Notes under the pieces: model-generated
What the model was told of the DNA's origin: nothing
Seen by the model: only the letters and a program-made list of their open reading frames with translations
Database searches by the model: none
Position numbers and translations under genes: made by a program
In this document: positions 1 through 9,319 of the stretch, piece after piece
How the letters are laid out: every line of letters starts with the position of its first letter
How positions within the stretch are numbered: the stretch's first letter is position 1
Origin: Streptomyces populi
GTDB lineage: Bacteria; Actinomycetota; Actinomycetes; Streptomycetales; Streptomycetaceae
Direction: 5' to 3'
Length of the DNA stretch: 64,000 nucleotides
Assembly: GCF_002911015.1 (NCBI RefSeq)
Contig: NZ_KZ626863.1
Span: 33,612-97,611, forward strand

Positions 1-2193
1 GAGGCCGTCGCCGGCGAACATCGCGTCCCAGGCGGCGCGTTTGGCCTCGGGGTCGGGCAGCGCGGCGCGGCAGCGGGCGGCGCCTTCCTGGCCGGTGGCG
101 CTGGGGTCCTGGACGAGTTCGGCGTCGATGACGGCGTCGTCGACGGCGCCGAGGACGCTGAGCCGGCCGAGGATGCGCCAGCGCAGTTCGGGGTCGAGTT
201 CGGGGCCGCCGGGGACGGTGCCCTCGGAGAACCAGGCGCTGATGGTGTCGGGGTGGACGGCGACGCCGATGAGGTGGCGCACTGCGGTCAGGCGCAGGCC
301 GGGGTGGGAGCCGTCCTCGGTGCGGCGGATGAGGTCGCGGCACAGGTCGGTGAGGGTGGTGAGGGCGGCCGGCCGCTGCTCGGGGCTCAGGTACCGGTCG
401 GCGACGTGGGCGGTGGCGAAGGTCAGGACGCCCTGGACGACGGCGAGGTCGGTCTCGCGCGGCAGGTGGGTGCGGGCGGTCTCGATGTAGGCCGTGGCGG
501 GCAGTTCGCCGTCGCGCACGGCGTCGCGCAGGGCGTTCCAGACGACGGCCCGGGTGAGGGGGTCGGGGAGGCCCCCGAGGGCGGCCCGTACGGTCTGGAA
601 GGACTTGGTGTCGAAGCGGACCTTGGCGTAGGTGAGGTCGCCGTCGTTGAGGAGGAGCAGGTCGGGTCGGCGGCCGGTCCTGTGGGTGGACTCGCCCTGG
701 GGGACGTCGAGTTCGAAGCGCTCGCGCAGGGTGAGCCGGTCGCCCTCGCCGGGGACGGTGTCGTAGGCGCCGACGGCGATGCGGTGGGGCCGGCTGCCCT
801 GGTGGCCGACGGTGAGGTGCCACTGGCCGCCGGCTTCGGTGATCTCGGGGGTGAGGGTGTCGACGCCGGTGGTGCGCAGCCAGGCGTCGGCCCAGGCGTG
901 GACGTCGCGTTCGGTGGCGGAGGCGAGGTTGTCGATGAAGTCGGCGAGGGTGGCGTTGGCGAACTTGTGGCGGGCGAAGTGGGTGTTGATGCCGGCCAGG
1001 AAGTCCTTCTCGCCGAGCCAGGCGACGAGCTGGCGCAGGGCGGAGGCGCCCTTGGCGTAGGAGATGCCGTCGAAGTTGAGCATGGCGGACGCGGTGTCGG
1101 GGACGGCGTCCGGGTCGGGGGCGACGGGGTGGGTGGAGGGGCGCTGGTCGGCGTCGTAGCCCCAGGACTTGCGGGCGACGCCGAAGTCGACCCAGGTGTC
1201 GGTGAAGCGGGTGGCTTCGGTGAGGGTCTGGTAGCCCATGTACTCGGCGAAGGACTCGTTGAGCCAGATGTCGTCCCACCAGCGCAGGGTGACGAGGTCG
1301 CCGAACCACATGTGGGCCATCTCGTGGGCGATGACCATGGCGCGGGTCTGTCGCTCGGTGTCGGTGACGGCGGAGCGGTAGACGAATTCGTCGCGGAAGG
1401 TGACGAGTCCGGGGTTCTCCATGGCGCCGGCGTTGAACTCGGGTACGAACGCCTGGTCGTAGGAGTCGAAGGGGTAGGGCTCGTCGAACTTCTCGTGGTA
1501 GCGGTCGAAGCAGGCGCGGGTGACCTCGAGGATCTCGTCGGCGTCGGCGTCGAGGTAGGGGGCGAGGGAGCGGCGGCAGTGCAGGCCGAAGGGCAGGCCG
1601 GCGTGTTCGGTGCGCACCGAGTGCCAGGGGCCCGCGGCGACGGCGACGAGGTAGGTGGAGATCAGGGGGGTGGGGGCGGCCTTCCAGCGGCCGTCCCCGA
1701 GGTGTTCGGTGACGCCGTTGGCGAGGACGGTCCAGCCTTCGGGGGCGGTGACGGTCAGTTCGAAGACGGACTTGAGGTCGGGCTGGTCGAAGGCGGCGAA
1801 GACGCGCTGGACGTCTTCCATGAACAGCTGGGTGTAGAGGTAGGTCTCACCGTCGGTGGGGTCGGTGAAGCGGTGCATGCCCTCCCCGGTGCGGGAGTAG
1901 CGCATGGAGGCGTCGACGCGCAGTTCGTGCTCGCCGGCGGTGAGTCCCTTGAGGGGCAGCCGGTTCTCGTCCAGGGTCTCCGGGTCGAGGGGCCGGCCGT
2001 CGAGGGTGACGGAGCGCAGTTCGGCGGGCTTCAGCTCGACGAAGGTGTCCGCGTCGGCACGGGCGGTGAACCGGATGACGGTGAGGGAGTCGAAGGTCTC
2101 GTCCCCTCCGGTCAGGTCGAGTTCGATCCCGTAGTGGTGGACGTCGAGGAGCTTGGCACGGGTCTGCGCTTCGTCGCGCGTCAGTACGGACAT
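1..2193 (-). CDS. pepN: Aminopeptidase N (M1 metallopeptidase), C-terminus cut by window edge
   Basis: Zinc aminopeptidase that removes N-terminal residues from peptides in the cytoplasm. The frame runs from ATG at 2193 leftwards off the window, giving 731 residues of a protein usually near 850. The M1 signature is complete: GAMEN exopeptidase motif at residues 256-260, zinc-binding HEMAH at 290-294 and the third ligand Glu313 in NESFAEY, with the classical 18-residue spacing. The N-terminal beta domain and thermolysin-like domain are whole; part of the C-terminal helical (ERAP1-like) domain is present. It is a lone gene, 135 bp downstream of the chorismate mutase stop on the same strand. The family call is secure. 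Confidence 0.96.
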   Translation of the reverse strand, partial: MSVLTRDEAQTRAKLLDVHHYGIELDLTGGDETFDSLTVIRFTARADADTFVELKPAELRSVTLDGRPLDPETLDENRLPLKGLTAGEHELRVDASMRYSRTGEGMHRFTDPTDGETYLYTQLFMEDVQRVFAAFDQPDLKSVFELTVTAPEGWTVLANGVTEHLGDGRWKAAPTPLISTYLVAVAAGPWHSVRTEHAGLPFGLHCRRSLAPYLDADADEILEVTRACFDRYHEKFDEPYPFDSYDQAFVPEFNAGAMENPGLVTFRDEFVYRSAVTDTERQTRAMVIAHEMAHMWFGDLVTLRWWDDIWLNESFAEYMGYQTLTEATRFTDTWVDFGVARKSWGYDADQRPSTHPVAPDPDAVPDTASAMLNFDGISYAKGASALRQLVAWLGEKDFLAGINTHFARHKFANATLADFIDNLASATERDVHAWADAWLRTTGVDTLTPEITEAGGQWHLTVGHQGSRPHRIAVGAYDTVPGEGDRLTLRERFELDVPQGESTHRTGRRPDLLLLNDGDLTYAKVRFDTKSFQTVRAALGGLPDPLTRAVVWNALRDAVRDGELPATAYIETARTHLPRETDLAVVQGVLTFATAHVADRYLSPEQRPAALTTLTDLCRDLIRRTEDGSHPGLRLTAVRHLIGVAVHPDTISAWFSEGTVPGGPELDPELRWRILGRLSVLGAVDDAVIDAELVQDPSATGQEGAARCRAALPDPEAKRAAWDAMFAGDGL

Positions 2194-2328
2194 GAGGCCA
2201 TGCTGCCCGATGGTGAGGTCAGGACACAGGGGTGGTCCGGTATGTACGCTTTGGGGCCGTCCGGTCACGGGCTGTGGCCGAAGGGGGTGTTCGGGGGGAT
2301 GCGCCGGGGTGTGCGTGTCCCGCCGCGG

Positions 2329-2673
2329 TCACTCGGACGGGTCGGCCGCGGCGGCGCCCGCGTCGTCCGCGATGCGCTCGTGGTGGCGGATGACCTCGGC
2401 GATGATGAAGTTCAGCAGCTTCTCGGCGAAGGCCGGGTCGAGCTTGGCGCTCTCGGCGAGGCTGCGCAGCCGGGCGATCTGGTGGGCCTCGCGGGAGGGG
2501 TCGGCGGGCGGCAGGTGGTGGGCGGCCTTGAGGTGGCCGACCTGCTGGGTGCATTTGAAGCGTTCGGCGAGCATGTGGACGACGGCGGCGTCGATGTTGT
2601 CGATGCTGTCGCGCAGCCGGGCGAGTTCCGCGCTGACGTCGAGGCCGGCTTCCTGGGGCTTGCTGGTGGTCAT
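2329..2673 (-). CDS. Chorismate mutase (AroQ type)
   Basis: Small all-helical AroQ-class chorismate mutase of 114 residues, converting chorismate to prephenate for phenylalanine and tyrosine synthesis. The Arg/Asp-rich first helix (ELARLRDSIDNIDAAV), the conserved VGHLKA segment with the catalytic Lys, and the REAHQIARLRSLAE helix are visible. The start is ATG 2673; a TTG three codons upstream is also open. There is no Shine-Dalgarno sequence, but TAGGGT lies 8 nt before the ATG, a spacing expected of a leaderless transcript. No regulatory or fused domain is seen, so this is a monofunctional enzyme. Confidence 0.9.
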   Translation of the reverse strand: MTTSKPQEAGLDVSAELARLRDSIDNIDAAVVHMLAERFKCTQQVGHLKAAHHLPPADPSREAHQIARLRSLAESAKLDPAFAEKLLNFIIAEVIRHHERIADDAGAAAADPSE

Positions 2674-2730
2674 GGCAGCCAACCCTACGTGGCTCGCGGA
2701 GGGGACGATCTCGACGGGACGGCGCCCGGT

Positions 2731-2758
2731 GGCGCCCGCGACCGGGGTCGCGGGCGCC
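2731..2758 (-). terminator. Hairpin downstream of the trypsin gene
   Basis: Perfect GC-rich inverted repeat: GGCGCCCGCGAC pairs with its exact complement, 12 bp around a 4-nt loop. It begins about 65 nt beyond the protease stop and lies before the chorismate mutase start. There is no U-tract, as is common in Streptomyces. A second smaller hairpin, 2803-2820, sits right at the protease stop. Confidence 0.6.
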
Positions 2759-2824
2759 GTGTGCGCGGGTCGTGCGGGTCTCGCGTGCCGTTCGTGCGGG
2801 TGCCCCGGCCCGCCGGGGCGGGGG

Positions 2825-3784
<960 letters not shown>

Positions 3785-3826
3785 TTACAGTGGAGAGGAG
3801 TTCCGGCGTCTTCTGGGGGTGCGGAC

Positions 3827-4720
3827 GTGGCGAACGGCGGACCCGTCGAGCACGGCTACCCGCATCTGGACACGGTGCGGGCGTCGGTCACCGCGCTCTA
3901 CAAACGGCTCTCGTACGACACCGTCCACACCTTCGCGACCAGCGTGGCCCCCGCCGACGTGGCCTTCGCCGACGTCGACGACCTGCACCTGGGCGCCCAG
4001 CGCGTCGCCCGTGAGATGGTGCGGCACTACCGGCTGCCCGACGCCCGGATGGTCGTCGGCTTCCGCGAGATGACCCACGCGGCGCACGTCGAACTCGCCG
4101 CGGGGCCCGAGTACTTCATCGAGCTCAACGACCGCTTCCGCACCCACCGCAGGGACATCGGGGCCGCCCTCGCCCACGAGGTGATGCACGTCTACCTGCA
4201 CCGCCTGGACCTCTCGTTCCCCGGCACCCGCGACACCGAGATCCTCACCGACACGGCCGCGGCCTACCTCGGCGCGGGCTGGCTCCTGCTCGACGCCTAC
4301 CGCGAGGACGGCGCGTCCTCGCAGAAGCTCGGCTATCTGACACCCGAGGAGTTCGGGTACGTCCTCGCCAAGCGCGCCCTGGTCTTCGGCGAGGACCCCT
4401 CGGTGTGGTTCACCAGCCCGCAGGCGTACACCGCGTACACCAAGGGCATGGAGCTGGCCCTGCGGGACGGGCGGCAGCCCCCGCTGACCGCGGCGGGCTG
4501 GGCGGGCCGCCGCCGCTACGCCCGAGACCGGCGCCACGCGCAGGACCACCGCGCTCCCGACCGCTCCGACGTCTCCTACGCCTTCACGCCCGACGACCGC
4601 GGGCCGTTGCGCGTCTCCTTCCCGTGCCCGACCTGCCACCAGCGCATCAGGGTGCCGGTCCGGGGCCGGGTACGGGCCCGGTGCGCGCTGTGCCGGACGG
4701 TGCTGGAGTGCGACACCTAG
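3827..4720 (+). CDS. HExxH metallopeptidase-like protein with C-terminal zinc ribbon
   Basis: Protein of 297 residues that I cannot assign to a named family. It has a zincin signature HEVMH at 117-121, followed by Glu138 and Asp142 (TEILTDTAA), either of which could be the third zinc ligand. A strongly basic linker (226-245) leads to a zinc ribbon at the C-terminus: CPTC (267-270) and CALC (286-289). There is no signal peptide or membrane segment, so it is probably cytoplasmic. GTG 3827 is chosen because a G-rich SD-like stretch lies about 8 nt upstream and protein-like sequence begins there. It is divergent from the trypsin gene and 73 bp upstream of the ankyrin gene. Proteolytic activity is inference from the motif. 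Confidence 0.7.
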   Translation: MANGGPVEHGYPHLDTVRASVTALYKRLSYDTVHTFATSVAPADVAFADVDDLHLGAQRVAREMVRHYRLPDARMVVGFREMTHAAHVELAAGPEYFIELNDRFRTHRRDIGAALAHEVMHVYLHRLDLSFPGTRDTEILTDTAAAYLGAGWLLLDAYREDGASSQKLGYLTPEEFGYVLAKRALVFGEDPSVWFTSPQAYTAYTKGMELALRDGRQPPLTAAGWAGRRRYARDRRHAQDHRAPDRSDVSYAFTPDDRGPLRVSFPCPTCHQRIRVPVRGRVRARCALCRTVLECDT

Positions 4721-4793
4721 CGGACGGGCCGGGTGAGGCAGAACACCCCGAAAGCCTTTGCCTCGCGCGTCCGTGTCGGGCGAGGGTCGGAGG

Positions 4794-5540
4794 ATGAGTA
4801 CGAACGACCCCGCCGCACTCCTCTTCCCCGCCGTGTACGAGGGGGACGAGGACGCGGTCGTGCGGCTGCTGCGTGCCGGGGCGAGCCCCGAGGCGGTCGA
4901 CGAGGAGGGCGAGAGCGCCCTGTACCTGGCGGCGGTGAGCGACCGGCCCGCCGTCGTACGGCTGCTGCTGGTCGCCGGGGCCGAGCCCGACCGGCTCAGC
5001 CGGGGCACGGACGCCCCGCTGTGCGGCGCCGCCTGCGGCGGTCACACGGAGGTGGTCCGCGCCCTGCTCGCGGCGGGGGCGCACCCGGACATCGTGGAGG
5101 AGTTCGGCTTCACCGCGCTGACCTGGGCCCTGCGCCGGGGGCACACCGCCGTGGCGGAGGCGCTCCTCGAGGCGGGCGCGGACCCCGGCCGACCCGGACC
5201 GGCGGGCGAACCCCCACTGGTGACGGCCGCGCACCGGGGCTCGGCCGGCTGTGTACGGGCCCTGCTGGCACATGGGGCGGGTGCGCGGGGCGAGGCGCTG
5301 GCGGAGGCCCGTCGGCTGCTCGGCGTCGGCGTCGAGGCCGAGCTGCGGGAAGGCCTGGCCCGCACGCACGGCGCCGGCCACGCCTCGGTCACCCACCGGC
5401 ACACGTCGCCCGAGGGCGTCACCGTCGAGGTCCAGTTCCTGGACGAGCGGGGCAGGCCGTTCGCGGGCGACGACCTGGAGACCGGCCACGCGGAGATCGT
5501 CGCCCTGTTGAAGGCGAGCACGACCCGCCCCGGGCACTGA
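4794..5540 (+). CDS. Ankyrin-repeat protein
   Basis: Cytoplasmic protein of 248 residues with about four to five ankyrin repeats in its first 170 residues. The repeat signature of a Gly-rich turn followed by two short helices recurs, e.g. AVVRLLRAGASPEAVDEEG, EVVRALLAAGAHPDIVEEFG and AVAEALLEAGADPGRPGP. The C-terminal 70 residues are non-repeat. ATG 4794 is preferred: GAGGG lies 7 nt upstream and MSTND is a natural N-terminus; GTG 4773 and TTG 4758 are also in frame. Ankyrin proteins bind partner proteins; no partner is evident here. Confidence 0.88.
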   Translation: MSTNDPAALLFPAVYEGDEDAVVRLLRAGASPEAVDEEGESALYLAAVSDRPAVVRLLLVAGAEPDRLSRGTDAPLCGAACGGHTEVVRALLAAGAHPDIVEEFGFTALTWALRRGHTAVAEALLEAGADPGRPGPAGEPPLVTAAHRGSAGCVRALLAHGAGARGEALAEARRLLGVGVEAELREGLARTHGAGHASVTHRHTSPEGVTVEVQFLDERGRPFAGDDLETGHAEIVALLKASTTRPGH

Positions 5541-5842
5541 GCCCCGACGCCTCCGGAAGCGGTACGGGCGCACGCGCACCGGGTCCCGTGCCCCACGCCC
5601 GGAACCGCCCCGAGACCGCCGCCCCCTCCCCGGAAGTCCCCGCTCCTCCGCGCCCGTGCCACGGCGGGGTGCGCCGGCCTCCGGCACCGGCACCGGCAGC
5701 GGCAGCGGCAGCGGCAGCGGCGGAACGCGTCGGCCCCTCCGTCCCGGCGCCGCCACCCGCGACGGGACGCCCGGCTCCGAGGATCCCGCCGCCGGACCGA
5801 CGGGCCACCGGACCGACGGGCCGCGTCCGGACGGCCATGGCC
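5541..5842. other. Convergent intergenic gap with hexamer repeat
   Basis: 302 bp between the convergent ankyrin and SDR genes. I see no credible gene; short frames here encode only Gly/Ser/Pro-rich sequence because of the repeat at 5681-5722. No convincing terminator hairpin was found. Confidence 0.6.
5681..5722. repeat. Hexanucleotide tandem repeat, 7 units
   Basis: Seven consecutive 6-bp units: three CCGGCA, three GCGGCA and one GCGGCG. Such a tract could vary in copy number between strains by slippage. It lies between convergent genes, so variation would not change a protein. Confidence 0.85.
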
Positions 5843-6757
5843 CTACCGCGCCCCGTACACCGTCCCCGGAGTGTCGGCCCGCGCCAGCAGTCCGCGGGCG
5901 GTCTCCCCGGCCTCCGCCGGGGTCCAACGAGCTCCCTTGTCGACGCTCGGGCCCGGCCGCCAGCCCTCCATCACCGTGATCCGGCCGCCCTCGGTCTCGA
6001 AGACGCGGCCGGTGACGCCGGCGCTGGCGGCCGATCCGAGCCAGACGACCAGCGGCGAGACGTTGCCGGGGTCCATGACGTCGAACCCCTCGGCGGGGGC
6101 CGCCATGGTGTCGGCGAAGGCGCGCTCGGTCATCCGGGTGCGGGCGGCCGGGGCGATGGCGTTGACCTGGACGCCGTAGCGTGCCGTCTCGGCCGCCGCG
6201 ACCAGCGTCAGAGCGACGATGCCGGCCTTGGCGGCGCTGTAGTTGCCCTGCCCGACCGACCCCAGCAGGCCCGCCCCGCTGCTGGTGTTGACGACCCTGG
6301 CGTCGGGCACGCGGCCCGCCCTCGCCTCCGCGCGCCAGTGCGCCGCCGCCTGCCGGAGCGGCAGGAAGTGCCCTTTCAGATGGACCCGCATCACGGCGTC
6401 CCAGTCGTCCTCGCCGAGGTTGACGAGCATCCGGTCGCGCAGGAACCCGGCGTTGTTGACGAGGGTGTCGAGCCGCCCGTACGTCTCCAGCGCGACGCGG
6501 ACGAGGGACGCGGCGCCCTCGGTCGTCGCGATGTCACCGCCGTGGGCCACCGCCTCGCCGCCCGCCGCGCGGATCTCCTCGGCCACCTGCCGGGCCGGAC
6601 TGTCGGCCGCGGGGGTGCCGTCGAGGCCGACACCGAGGTCGTTGACCACGAGGCGGGCTCCCTCGGCGGCGTACGCCAGCGCGTGCGCCCGGCCGAGTCC
6701 GCGGCCGGCGCCCGTGATGATCACGACCCGTCCCTCGCACAGCGGTGGTGCGCTCAT
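5843..6757 (-). CDS. Short-chain dehydrogenase of the HIP cluster (Rv3548c-like position)
   Basis: NAD(P)-dependent SDR of 304 residues. The dinucleotide motif TGAGRGLG is at 15-22, NNAG at 101-104, and the active site Ser159/160, Tyr173, Lys177 (YSAAK) is intact. The length and the C-terminal extension past the core suit the larger SDRs acting on CoA-linked or bile-acid/steroid substrates. It overlaps the upstream SDR by 4 nt (ATGA) with GGGAGGAA upstream, so the two are translationally coupled. The gene order two SDRs-echA20-ipdA-ipdB-ipdC matches Mycobacterium tuberculosis Rv3548c-Rv3553, which places it in steroid C/D-ring catabolism; the exact substrate is not known from the sequence. 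Confidence 0.85.
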   Translation of the reverse strand: MSAPPLCEGRVVIITGAGRGLGRAHALAYAAEGARLVVNDLGVGLDGTPAADSPARQVAEEIRAAGGEAVAHGGDIATTEGAASLVRVALETYGRLDTLVNNAGFLRDRMLVNLGEDDWDAVMRVHLKGHFLPLRQAAAHWRAEARAGRVPDARVVNTSSGAGLLGSVGQGNYSAAKAGIVALTLVAAAETARYGVQVNAIAPAARTRMTERAFADTMAAPAEGFDVMDPGNVSPLVVWLGSAASAGVTGRVFETEGGRITVMEGWRPGPSVDKGARWTPAEAGETARGLLARADTPGTVYGAR

Positions 6758-7572
6758 CGGGTTCCTCCCTGCTGGTGCCGGCCGGCGGTGGCCTGCCGGT
6801 CCTGGTCGGCGGTGGCGGCGTCGAGGAAGGCGGGGCGCTCCCCGCCCCCGTGGACGAGGAGGGAGGCCCCGCTGACGTAGGCGGCGGCGTCGGAGGCGAG
6901 GAAGACGGCGGCGGCACCGACGTCGGAGGGCCGGGCGAGGCGGCCCAGCGGGACGGTGCGGGCGACGGCGGCGAGACCGTCCTCGCCGCCGTAGTGCAGT
7001 TGGGCGAGTTCGGTGCGGACCATGCCGACGACCAGGGTGTTGACCCGGATCTCCGGCGCCCACTCGACGGCCATCGAACGGGCCAGACTCTCCAGCCCCG
7101 CCTTGGCCGCGCCGTAGGCGGCGGTGCCGGGCGAGGGGCGTGAGCCGCTCACACTGCCGATCATCACGATCGAGCCCCGGGCCCGCCTGAGGTGTTCGCG
7201 GGCCGCGATCGACGCGGTGAGCGGGGCGGTGAGGTTGAGCTCGATCACCCGGGCGTGCCGTTCGGCGTCCGCCTCGGCCAGCGGACGGTAGGGGGTGCCG
7301 CCCGCGTTGTTGACCAGGACGTCCAGCCGGGGCAGGGCGTCGAAGAAGGCCTGTACCGCGACCGGATCGCGCAGGTCGAGAGGGACGAAGTCGGCCTTGC
7401 CGAGGGGGACTTCGGGCGGCCGTCGGGCGCAGACCACGACCTGGGCGCCGGCCCGCTCGAAGGCGCGGGTGATACCCGCCCCGACGCCTCGGGTGCCGCC
7501 GGTGACGACGACGGTCCGGCCGCCGAGGTCCGGGGCGGCGCCCGGCCCGTCCATGGTGTCCGCGTTGTCCAC
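6754..7572 (-). CDS. Short-chain dehydrogenase of the HIP cluster (Rv3549c-like position)
   Basis: SDR of 272 residues with TGGTRGVG (24-31), NNAG (88-91) and the catalytic Tyr153/Lys157 pair (YGAAK). The C-terminal 20 residues are polar and look disordered. GTG 7572 is chosen because GGGAGG lies 4-5 nt upstream; ATG 7554 is an in-frame alternative. It is the first gene of a leftward two-gene operon, divergent from echA20, and the 76-bp divergent region contains a KstR2-type operator. It is probably an oxidoreductase of HIP degradation, inferred from conserved position. Confidence 0.85.
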   Translation of the reverse strand: MDNADTMDGPGAAPDLGGRTVVVTGGTRGVGAGITRAFERAGAQVVVCARRPPEVPLGKADFVPLDLRDPVAVQAFFDALPRLDVLVNNAGGTPYRPLAEADAERHARVIELNLTAPLTASIAAREHLRRARGSIVMIGSVSGSRPSPGTAAYGAAKAGLESLARSMAVEWAPEIRVNTLVVGMVRTELAQLHYGGEDGLAAVARTVPLGRLARPSDVGAAAVFLASDAAAYVSGASLLVHGGGERPAFLDAATADQDRQATAGRHQQGGTR

Positions 7573-7616
7573 AGGGCCTCCCGCGCGGCCGCGATCGCTG
7601 CTAGCTTCGCATCACA

Positions 7617-7636
7617 CCTAACAAACGTTTGGTGGA
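7617..7636. promoter_or_regulatory. Putative KstR2 operator, echA20/SDR divergent promoter
   Basis: Palindrome CCTAACAAACGTTTGGTGG; the core CAAACGTTTG is perfectly symmetric and most outer positions also pair. It lies in the 76-bp divergent region, 13 bp upstream of the echA20 start. The same CCTAnCAAAC-nTTG pattern recurs at 14157-14176, and the mycobacterial KstR2 site has a similar AnCAAG-CTTGnT layout. With a kstR2-like gene in the cluster, this is the expected regulator site. Confidence 0.75.
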
Positions 7637-7648
7637 AAGGTAGCTGAT

Positions 7649-8407
7649 GTGCCCATGGGTGTCTCCACCTCGTCCCCGGAAAAGGGGATTTCCGTCGTCA
7701 CGGTCGACTTCCCGCCGGTGAACGCGCTGCCGGTACGGGGCTGGTTCGACCTCGCCGGTGCCGTGCGCGCGGCGGGCGAGGACCCCGGGATCCGCTGCGT
7801 CGTCCTGAGAGCGGAGGGACGCGGGTTCAACGCGGGCGTCGACATCAAGGAACTGCAGCGCGATGCCACCGGTCACGACGCGCTGATCGGCGCGAACCGC
7901 GGCTGCGCCGAGGCCTTCGCCGCGGTGTACGAGTGCGAGGTGCCCGTCGTGGCGGCGGTGCACGGTTTCTGTCTGGGCGGCGGCATCGGGCTCGTGGGGA
8001 ACGCGGACGCGATCGTGGCGAGCGAGGACGCCGTGTTCGGGCTGCCCGAGCTGGACCGGGGCGCGCTCGGCGCGGCCACGCATCTGGCCCGTCTCGTCCC
8101 CCCGCATCTGATGCGCGTCCTGTACTACACCTCGCGCACGGCGACCGCGGCCGAGCTGCACGCCCACGGATCGGTGTGGAGGGTCGTGGCGCGGGAGGAC
8201 CTGCGGTCGGCGGCACTGGAGCTGGCGCGGGAGGTGGCGGCGAAGGACGGGCGGCTCGTGCGGCTCGCCAAGGCCGCGATCAACGGCATCGATCCCGTCG
8301 ACGTGCGCCGCAGCTACCGCTTCGAGCAGGGCTTCACCTTCGAGGCCGCGCTCGCCGGGGTGGCGTCCCGTGTCCGCGACACCTTCGGCAAGGAGGCCCC
8401 CCGATGA
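7649..8407 (+). CDS. echA20: Enoyl-CoA hydratase/isomerase-family ring-opening hydrolase EchA20
   Basis: Crotonase-superfamily protein of 252 residues. In mycobacteria EchA20 hydrolyses the D ring of the HIP-derived CoA ester. The crotonase oxyanion-hole segments are visible: RAEGRGFNAGVDIKEL near residue 52-67 and HGFCLGGGIGLVGNAD near 107-122. GTG 7649 has AAAGG 8 nt upstream; ATG 7655 is an alternative. The stop overlaps the ipdA start by 4 nt. It is the first gene of the rightward echA20-ipdA-ipdB-ipdC operon, behind the KstR2-type operator. Family and synteny both support the assignment. Confidence 0.9.
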   Translation: MPMGVSTSSPEKGISVVTVDFPPVNALPVRGWFDLAGAVRAAGEDPGIRCVVLRAEGRGFNAGVDIKELQRDATGHDALIGANRGCAEAFAAVYECEVPVVAAVHGFCLGGGIGLVGNADAIVASEDAVFGLPELDRGALGAATHLARLVPPHLMRVLYYTSRTATAAELHAHGSVWRVVAREDLRSAALELAREVAAKDGRLVRLAKAAINGIDPVDVRRSYRFEQGFTFEAALAGVASRVRDTFGKEAPR

Positions 8408-9267
8408 GCGACAAGACCATGTCGGCGCAGGACGTCGTCGGCCGGCTGGAGAGCGGGATGACGCTCGGCATCGGCGGCTGGGGCTCGCGCCGCAAGCCGA
8501 TGGCCCTGGTGAGAGCACTGCTCCGCAGCGAGATCACCGATCTGACGGTCGTGTCGTACGGCGGCCCGGACGTCGGGCTGCTGGCCGCCGCCGGCCGGAT
8601 CCGCACCCTGGTCACCGCGTTCGTGACGCTCGACTCCGTCCCGCTCGAACCGCACTACCGCGCGGCCCGCGAGCGCGGCGCGTTCGAGCTGAGGGAGGTG
8701 GACGAGGCGATGTTCATGTGGGGGCTGCACGCGGCGGCGAACCGGCTGCCGTTCCTGCCGGTGCGGGCGGGACTCGGCTCGGACGTGATGCGCGACCCGG
8801 GCCTCAGGACGGTCACTTCGCCGTATCCGGACGCGGTCTCGGGGAGACGGGAGGAGTTCGTCGCGATGCCGGCGCTGCGCCTGGACGCGGCCCTGGTCCA
8901 CATGAACCGGGCGGACCGGGCGGGCAACGGCCAGTACCTGGGCCCCGATCCGTACTTCGACGACCTGTTCTGCGAGGCGGCGGACGCGACGTACGTCTCC
9001 TGCGAGCGGATCGTCGACACGGCGGAGCTGACGAAGGAGGCGGCGCCGCAGACCCTGCTGCTCCAGCGGTCGTCCGTGACCGGGGTGGTGGAGACGCCGA
9101 ACGGCGCGCACTTCACCTCGTGCGTCCCGGACTACGGACGGGACGAGGCCTTCCAGAGGCTGTACGCGACCACGCCGTACGCCGAGTTCGCCGAGCGGTT
9201 CCTCGGCGGCGGCGAACACGCCTATCAGAGCGCCGTGCACACCTGGCGGAAGGAGCGGGAGCGGTGA
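8404..9267 (+). CDS. ipdA: IpdA, alpha subunit of the ring C hydrolase (CoA-transferase fold)
   Basis: 287 residues with class I CoA-transferase alpha-subunit fold: GMTLGIGGWGSRRKPM near the N-terminus and SYGGPDVGLL further on. IpdA and IpdB form a heterotetramer that, despite its fold, hydrolyses the last steroid ring (ring C) of the COCHEA-CoA intermediate in mycobacteria and rhodococci. It is translationally coupled on both sides, with 4-nt overlaps with echA20 and ipdB. Annotation tools often misname such genes as glutaconate or acetoacetate CoA-transferase; the HIP-cluster context favours IpdA. Confidence 0.92.
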   Translation: MSDKTMSAQDVVGRLESGMTLGIGGWGSRRKPMALVRALLRSEITDLTVVSYGGPDVGLLAAAGRIRTLVTAFVTLDSVPLEPHYRAARERGAFELREVDEAMFMWGLHAAANRLPFLPVRAGLGSDVMRDPGLRTVTSPYPDAVSGRREEFVAMPALRLDAALVHMNRADRAGNGQYLGPDPYFDDLFCEAADATYVSCERIVDTAELTKEAAPQTLLLQRSSVTGVVETPNGAHFTSCVPDYGRDEAFQRLYATTPYAEFAERFLGGGEHAYQSAVHTWRKERER

Positions 9268-9319
9268 ACACGAAAGGAGCGGGGCCGGTGGACGCGGAAG
9301 GAGCGGGGCCGGTGGACGC
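9248..9319 (+). repeat. Triplicated 24-bp ribosome-binding-site/start-codon unit of ipdB
   Basis: Three tandem 24-bp copies, each with AAGGAG, 8 nt, then GTG. The GTGs are at 9264, 9288 and 9312, all in the ipdB frame. Copy 1 overlaps the ipdA stop. The units differ at only a few positions, so they arose by recent duplication of the translation start. Eight residues are added to IpdB per copy if the upstream start is used. Confidence 0.9.
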
